Positions 60,778-64,000 of a stretch of DNA of 64,000 bases are shown one piece after another. The first letter of the stretch is position 1. The number at the start of each line of letters is the position of its first letter. This DNA comes from Rhodanobacter sp. ANJX3. Lineage in GTDB: Bacteria; Pseudomonadota; Gammaproteobacteria; Xanthomonadales; Rhodanobacteraceae. The notes beneath the pieces are model-generated. The model did not search any database, was not told the DNA's origin, and was given only the letters and a program-made list of their open reading frames with translations. The position numbers and the translations under genes were made by a program. The DNA is taken from contig NZ_JACHCM010000001.1 in the NCBI RefSeq assembly GCF_014200755.1, positions 582,270 to 646,269 on the forward strand, in the 5' to 3' direction.

Positions 60778-61608
60778 TCAGTTCAGTTCGTCGGGATCGG
60801 GACCCAGCCGGTTGCCGCCATCGAGACCGTTGATCTTCTTCAGCTGATCGCTGCTCAGCTCGAAGTCGAACACATCGAAATTCTCCTCGATGCGCGAGGG
60901 CGTTTCCGACTTCGGTATCACCATATGGCCCAGCTGCAGATGCCAGCGAATGATGACCTGCGCAGCCGTCTTGCCGTGGGCGTCGGCCACGTCCTTGATG
61001 ATTTTGTTCTTCAGCAGATCACCGCCCTGGCCCAGCGGGCTCCACGCTTCGGTGACGATGCCCTTAGACTTGTTGAAGCCGGCCACGTCCACCTGCGCGA
61101 AATCCGGGTGCAACTCGATCTGATTGACCGCAGGTACGACGCCGGTCTCCTCGATCACCTTGTCCAGATGCTTCGGCTGGAAGTTGGAGACGCCGATCGA
61201 CTTGATCCGGCCCTCGTCACGCAGGCGGATAAACGCCTTGAACGTCTCGACGTATCGGTCCTTGGCCGGGCACGGCCAATGAATCAGATACAGATCGACG
61301 TAATCGAGCTTGAGCTTGTCCATGCTGGCATCGAAGGCTTTCAGCGCCGCATCGAAACCCTGATCGCCGTTCCACAACTTGGTGGTGACGAAGATATCGC
61401 TGCGCGGCAGGCCGGAGTTGCGCACTGCCTCGCCCACACCCTTCTCGTTCTTGTAGAACGCCGCGGTGTCGATCGAGCGGTAGCCCGCTTTGAGGGCGTT
61501 GGAGACCGCTTCGTTCGCCTTGTCACTTTCAATTTGGTATACGCCGAAGCCAAGCTGCGGCGCGTAGACGCCGTCGTTGAGCTTCAACAGGGATTGCTTG
61601 TCGGTCAT
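60778..61608 (-). CDS. Aldo/keto reductase
   Basis: A 276-residue NADPH-dependent TIM-barrel reductase of the DkgA type. GVYAPQLGFGVYQIESDKAN, catalytic Asp-Tyr-Lys-His as YRSIDTAAFYKNEKGVGEA and KLDYVDLYLIHWP, and the cofactor end VIPKSETPSRIEENFDVF. The start at 61608 (MTDKQSLLKLNDG) is preferred over a frame 42 bases longer. It is convergent with aat. The interval 61609-61814 shows no gene. Confidence 0.93.
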   Translation of the reverse strand: MTDKQSLLKLNDGVYAPQLGFGVYQIESDKANEAVSNALKAGYRSIDTAAFYKNEKGVGEAVRNSGLPRSDIFVTTKLWNGDQGFDAALKAFDASMDKLKLDYVDLYLIHWPCPAKDRYVETFKAFIRLRDEGRIKSIGVSNFQPKHLDKVIEETGVVPAVNQIELHPDFAQVDVAGFNKSKGIVTEAWSPLGQGGDLLKNKIIKDVADAHGKTAAQVIIRWHLQLGHMVIPKSETPSRIEENFDVFDFELSSDQLKKINGLDGGNRLGPDPDELN

Positions 61609-61814
61609 GCGGTGTAGCTCCCATCGTGTTCGAAAAAACGAGGGAGCCACCTTGCACTACCCGCCCCTGAAAGCGACGTGATCAATCCGTTCGCGAGGCG
61701 TAATGGGTCGCGACTTGTTATCAAAACAGTAAAAGGCCGCTCAACATCAACAAAAACCGCGCAACCAGCCATTCGCCATATCAAACAGCGAGATGCCGCC
61801 TATTTTGTTTGCGC

Positions 61815-62642
61815 TTAAAGAACGAGAGCACCTTTGGTATTCAATTTCTCATTCATCCAAAAGTTTGAGTCTGCATATTTACGGAAGATATCGGGCGGCA
61901 ATACGGTTGCGCGCTCAACAAACTCCACTCGTCGCTTCACGGTATGCAGGCCAGGCATGCCGAATCGGTGATCGAACTCATCCTCCTCGTAGGCCACATT
62001 CTCGAAATCGTGGGGAAATGGCTGTTCACCCAATGCACGGTACAAACGCTCCATCGTCTGCGCCGGCTCCCGTGCCAATGACTCGTAACGCAGCACTATG
62101 AGCTTGTTCGCATTCTCCCCAAACCATGCCTCCCGCAAAGAACTCCAAGCCAAGCCGATCAGACCAGTGCCCCAATCCATCAAATTGTCGACGCGTCCGT
62201 ACACATTGCGCACGGACTTGTTGTTAAAAAGATTGGATACGTGCGCAGGGTTACGCCGCACCATTTTTTCAACGCTGTCGATCACCCAAGGCACATCTCT
62301 CACGCAGCAAATCACTCTAGCGCTAGGGAACAGCTTATCGACCAAGGCCAGCTTCGCCGTCCACGATCGATTGGTATCGAACACGACCTGAGCCTGACGC
62401 GCGGGATCGAGATGATGGTAAGACCAAAAAAGTGCTTGAAGTATGCGATAGCGCCGCTCGTCAGAAAAGAATGGCGCAAACTCGGCGCTGCCACTCATCC
62501 TTGGCAATACGGCTGAAAACAACGAGCAGATCGGACTGGTGATCGCCGCGTTAAAGCGTGGGTTCTGCCGCAATAAGGCCGACAGTAGCGTCGACCCCGA
62601 CCGCGGCAACCCCGATATCAAATGAACAGTCGATGTGGACAA
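61815..62642 (-). CDS. Sulfotransferase-family protein
   Basis: About 275 residues from a TTG at 62642. The 5'-phosphosulfate loop is LISGLPRSGSTLLSALLRQNP, and the 3'-phosphate region is ARVICCVRDVPWVIDSVEKM. Other segments are VLRYESLAREPAQTMERLYRALGEQPF and the C-terminal HTVKRRVEFVE. It transfers sulfate from PAPS to an unknown acceptor. No ATG begins the domain; ATGs further upstream lie within the protease gene, whose stop (62648) is five bases before. The two are probably one transcript, and protein or peptide sulfation of the neighbour is a possible link (inference). Confidence 0.8.
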   Translation of the reverse strand: MSTSTVHLISGLPRSGSTLLSALLRQNPRFNAAITSPICSLFSAVLPRMSGSAEFAPFFSDERRYRILQALFWSYHHLDPARQAQVVFDTNRSWTAKLALVDKLFPSARVICCVRDVPWVIDSVEKMVRRNPAHVSNLFNNKSVRNVYGRVDNLMDWGTGLIGLAWSSLREAWFGENANKLIVLRYESLAREPAQTMERLYRALGEQPFPHDFENVAYEEDEFDHRFGMPGLHTVKRRVEFVERATVLPPDIFRKYADSNFWMNEKLNTKGALVL

Positions 62643-62647
62643 GTGAA

Positions 62648-64000
62648 TTACGCCAACTGTGCGGGGTGAGAGGACATATGGGGCGTTGCCGCCAGCGAGA
62701 CTGCGCTGTGATGCCATGCCGGTATCGGTGGTTCGAAGGTATCCCATCCGCCATCACCCGCATCGAACGAGGCCATCGCCTGCACCAGTTGATGCAACTG
62801 AGCTATCTGCCCATCGTTTTGGCTGGAAGGCACGACTCTGCTTTGGGCGGAAGATTTGAGGTTGTCTTTGGCTGATGTCGGCGTATAGCCATAAAGCCCT
62901 TGAATATTGGCAATGTCCGCAGTATCGAGCGTCTGGTTAGTGGATCCCAATACGGCGTTCATGATTGATCCGGCGACATCGGTATCCGCCAGACCGAGCG
63001 CATGACCAATCTCATGCAGCGCCACCTGCTCGAACGTAGCGTCCGTTGAGGTATACGCTAGCGCGCCGCTTGTGTTTGTCGTCAACGGTACCTGGCTGGG
63101 ATCTTCCAGCTCGACCTGCACACCGGCATTCAGATTGGCGCCCTTGGTGCTGTAACGAGTCTGACCGATTTCGTTCGTGGCGGCCGTGTCGAGATCGCTG
63201 AAGCCTACTTCTATATCGGCTGACGCTCCTGCTGCCACCTCCTCAAACTTGAAACCCGAGGCCTTTGCCCACGTCTGGAATGCTTGCTCGACAGCCGCCT
63301 GCTCGCCGTTATCGGTAATCGCGTCACTATAGTCCCCAGACGCGTTGGCGAAACTCCACGTAATGACTTTATCGGTCCATGACGCACCCTCGTACACACT
63401 GCCAGTACGCTCGGCAGCAGCAATTCGCACGGCACTAGGATCCTTGCTGCCATATCGGGTAAGACCGTCGTAATAGCCATCTCCGCCACCGCCGTACCCG
63501 TATCCGCCGTTGAAGTATCCGCCACCGTCCTGATCGAGACTCGGATCAGACCAATCATTTCCCGAGCCGCTGAATACGTCACCCGCATCAGATCCCTGGA
63601 AAATCGCCGAGCTATCGTCCGCCGTAAGGGAGATATCCGTGCCATCGACATTGAAAGTATCTCCGCTTCCACCGTCGATCACATCGTTGCTGCCCGTAAT
63701 AGTTACATCCTGGTTATCGCCCACAGTAATGGTCGTATTACTCGCCGTAATGTCGTTGCCGTTGCCTGCGAGCGAGAACGAACCACCATTAGCCGAAATC
63801 ACTGAGTCGTAGCCAATGATCGACTCGTTGGTATCGCCCTGGGTGAGCGTGATGGAGGCGTCGTAACCCAGATTGAGGCTGACCCCCGAGCCGTTGACGG
63901 TTGCGCTCGAGTAACCGCCAAACGTGACGTCGCTGCCGCTGTTGTCGGCCACATTGAGCGTTTCGCCGGTACCGTCGATGCTGGTCTGCGACCCCGCGCT
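62648..64000 (-). CDS. Repetitive secreted zinc protease, N-terminus cut by window edge
   Basis: The frame is open to the right edge, so at least 450 residues are present. The upstream part is a Gly/Asp/Asn/Thr-rich beta-helix-like repeat (ITLTQGDTNESIIGYDS, ITASNTTITVGDNQDVTITG, DVIDGGSGD), like RTX or adhesin-type repeats. A Gly/Tyr-rich hinge follows (YFNGGYGYGGGGDGYYDG), then a matrixin/serralysin-like domain with HEIGHALGLAD and the Met-turn SIMNAVLG. The third zinc ligand is Asp instead of His. It is probably secreted by type I or two-partner means (inference). The C-terminal ~80 residues have no known motif. Confidence 0.78.
   Translation of the reverse strand, partial: SAGSQTSIDGTGETLNVADNSGSDVTFGGYSSATVNGSGVSLNLGYDASITLTQGDTNESIIGYDSVISANGGSFSLAGNGNDITASNTTITVGDNQDVTITGSNDVIDGGSGDTFNVDGTDISLTADDSSAIFQGSDAGDVFSGSGNDWSDPSLDQDGGGYFNGGYGYGGGGDGYYDGLTRYGSKDPSAVRIAAAERTGSVYEGASWTDKVITWSFANASGDYSDAITDNGEQAAVEQAFQTWAKASGFKFEEVAAGASADIEVGFSDLDTAATNEIGQTRYSTKGANLNAGVQVELEDPSQVPLTTNTSGALAYTSTDATFEQVALHEIGHALGLADTDVAGSIMNAVLGSTNQTLDTADIANIQGLYGYTPTSAKDNLKSSAQSRVVPSSQNDGQIAQLHQLVQAMASFDAGDGGWDTFEPPIPAWHHSAVSLAATPHMSSHPAQLA

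Overview
The window is high-GC gammaproteobacterial chromosome. The backbone gene content (ftsK, lolA, rarA, serS, trxB-aat), together with Xanthomonadales-type T4SS effectors (XVIPCD tails with Gln-rich ends) and an XAC0095-like protein, suggests Xanthomonadales, most likely Rhodanobacteraceae (Dyella/Luteibacter/Rhodanobacter-like). That placement is inference from protein features; no database was searched.

Layout. 1-5.2 kb: the end of a metal/RND-type efflux permease, then a tight kaiC-kaiB-kaiB-hybrid histidine kinase operon without kaiA. 5.3-7.6 kb: a small heat-shock protein and a FetA/FetB-type exporter. 7.8-11.3 kb: convergent ligD and ku (bacterial NHEJ). 11.4-15.1 kb: two regulator/target units with visible palindromic operators (an old-yellow-enzyme reductase with an ArsR regulator; a DHA2-type MFS exporter with a MarR regulator). 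15.3-19.8 kb: an RND permease and its membrane-fusion protein.

20-47.7 kb is accessory DNA. It contains a decayed lipase-effector/immunity pair, a short BLUF photoreceptor, a PD40 beta-propeller protein and IS remnants. It also contains a zeta-toxin T4SS effector with a probable immunity partner, a structured C4-like phage RNA region, a TIR-like protein and two possible PD-(D/E)XK proteins. Further on are a complete IS4-family element, a small group of integron attC sites carrying an AbiGi-like gene, and an intact lipase effector with its lipoprotein partner. The last part has an H-NS-like protein, an AbiJ-like gene with one in-frame amber codon, DUF4238 and HNH proteins. A 17-bp piece of the tRNA-Ser 3' end is repeated at 40872 and in the tRNA itself (47614), and its first 15 bp recur at 32685. 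This indicates serial (tandem) integration at tRNA-Ser(UGA). An integrase fragment lies beside the middle copy.

47.7-64 kb is backbone again: tRNA-Ser, serS, rarA, a DUF1275 protein, lolA, a phosphatase, a Gfo/Idh oxidoreductase, ftsK, ald, trxB, a FemAB-like acyltransferase, aat, an aldo/keto reductase and a sulfotransferase. The right edge cuts a large repetitive secreted zinc protease.

The T4SS machinery itself is not in this window, so the two intact effectors would depend on a secretion system encoded elsewhere.
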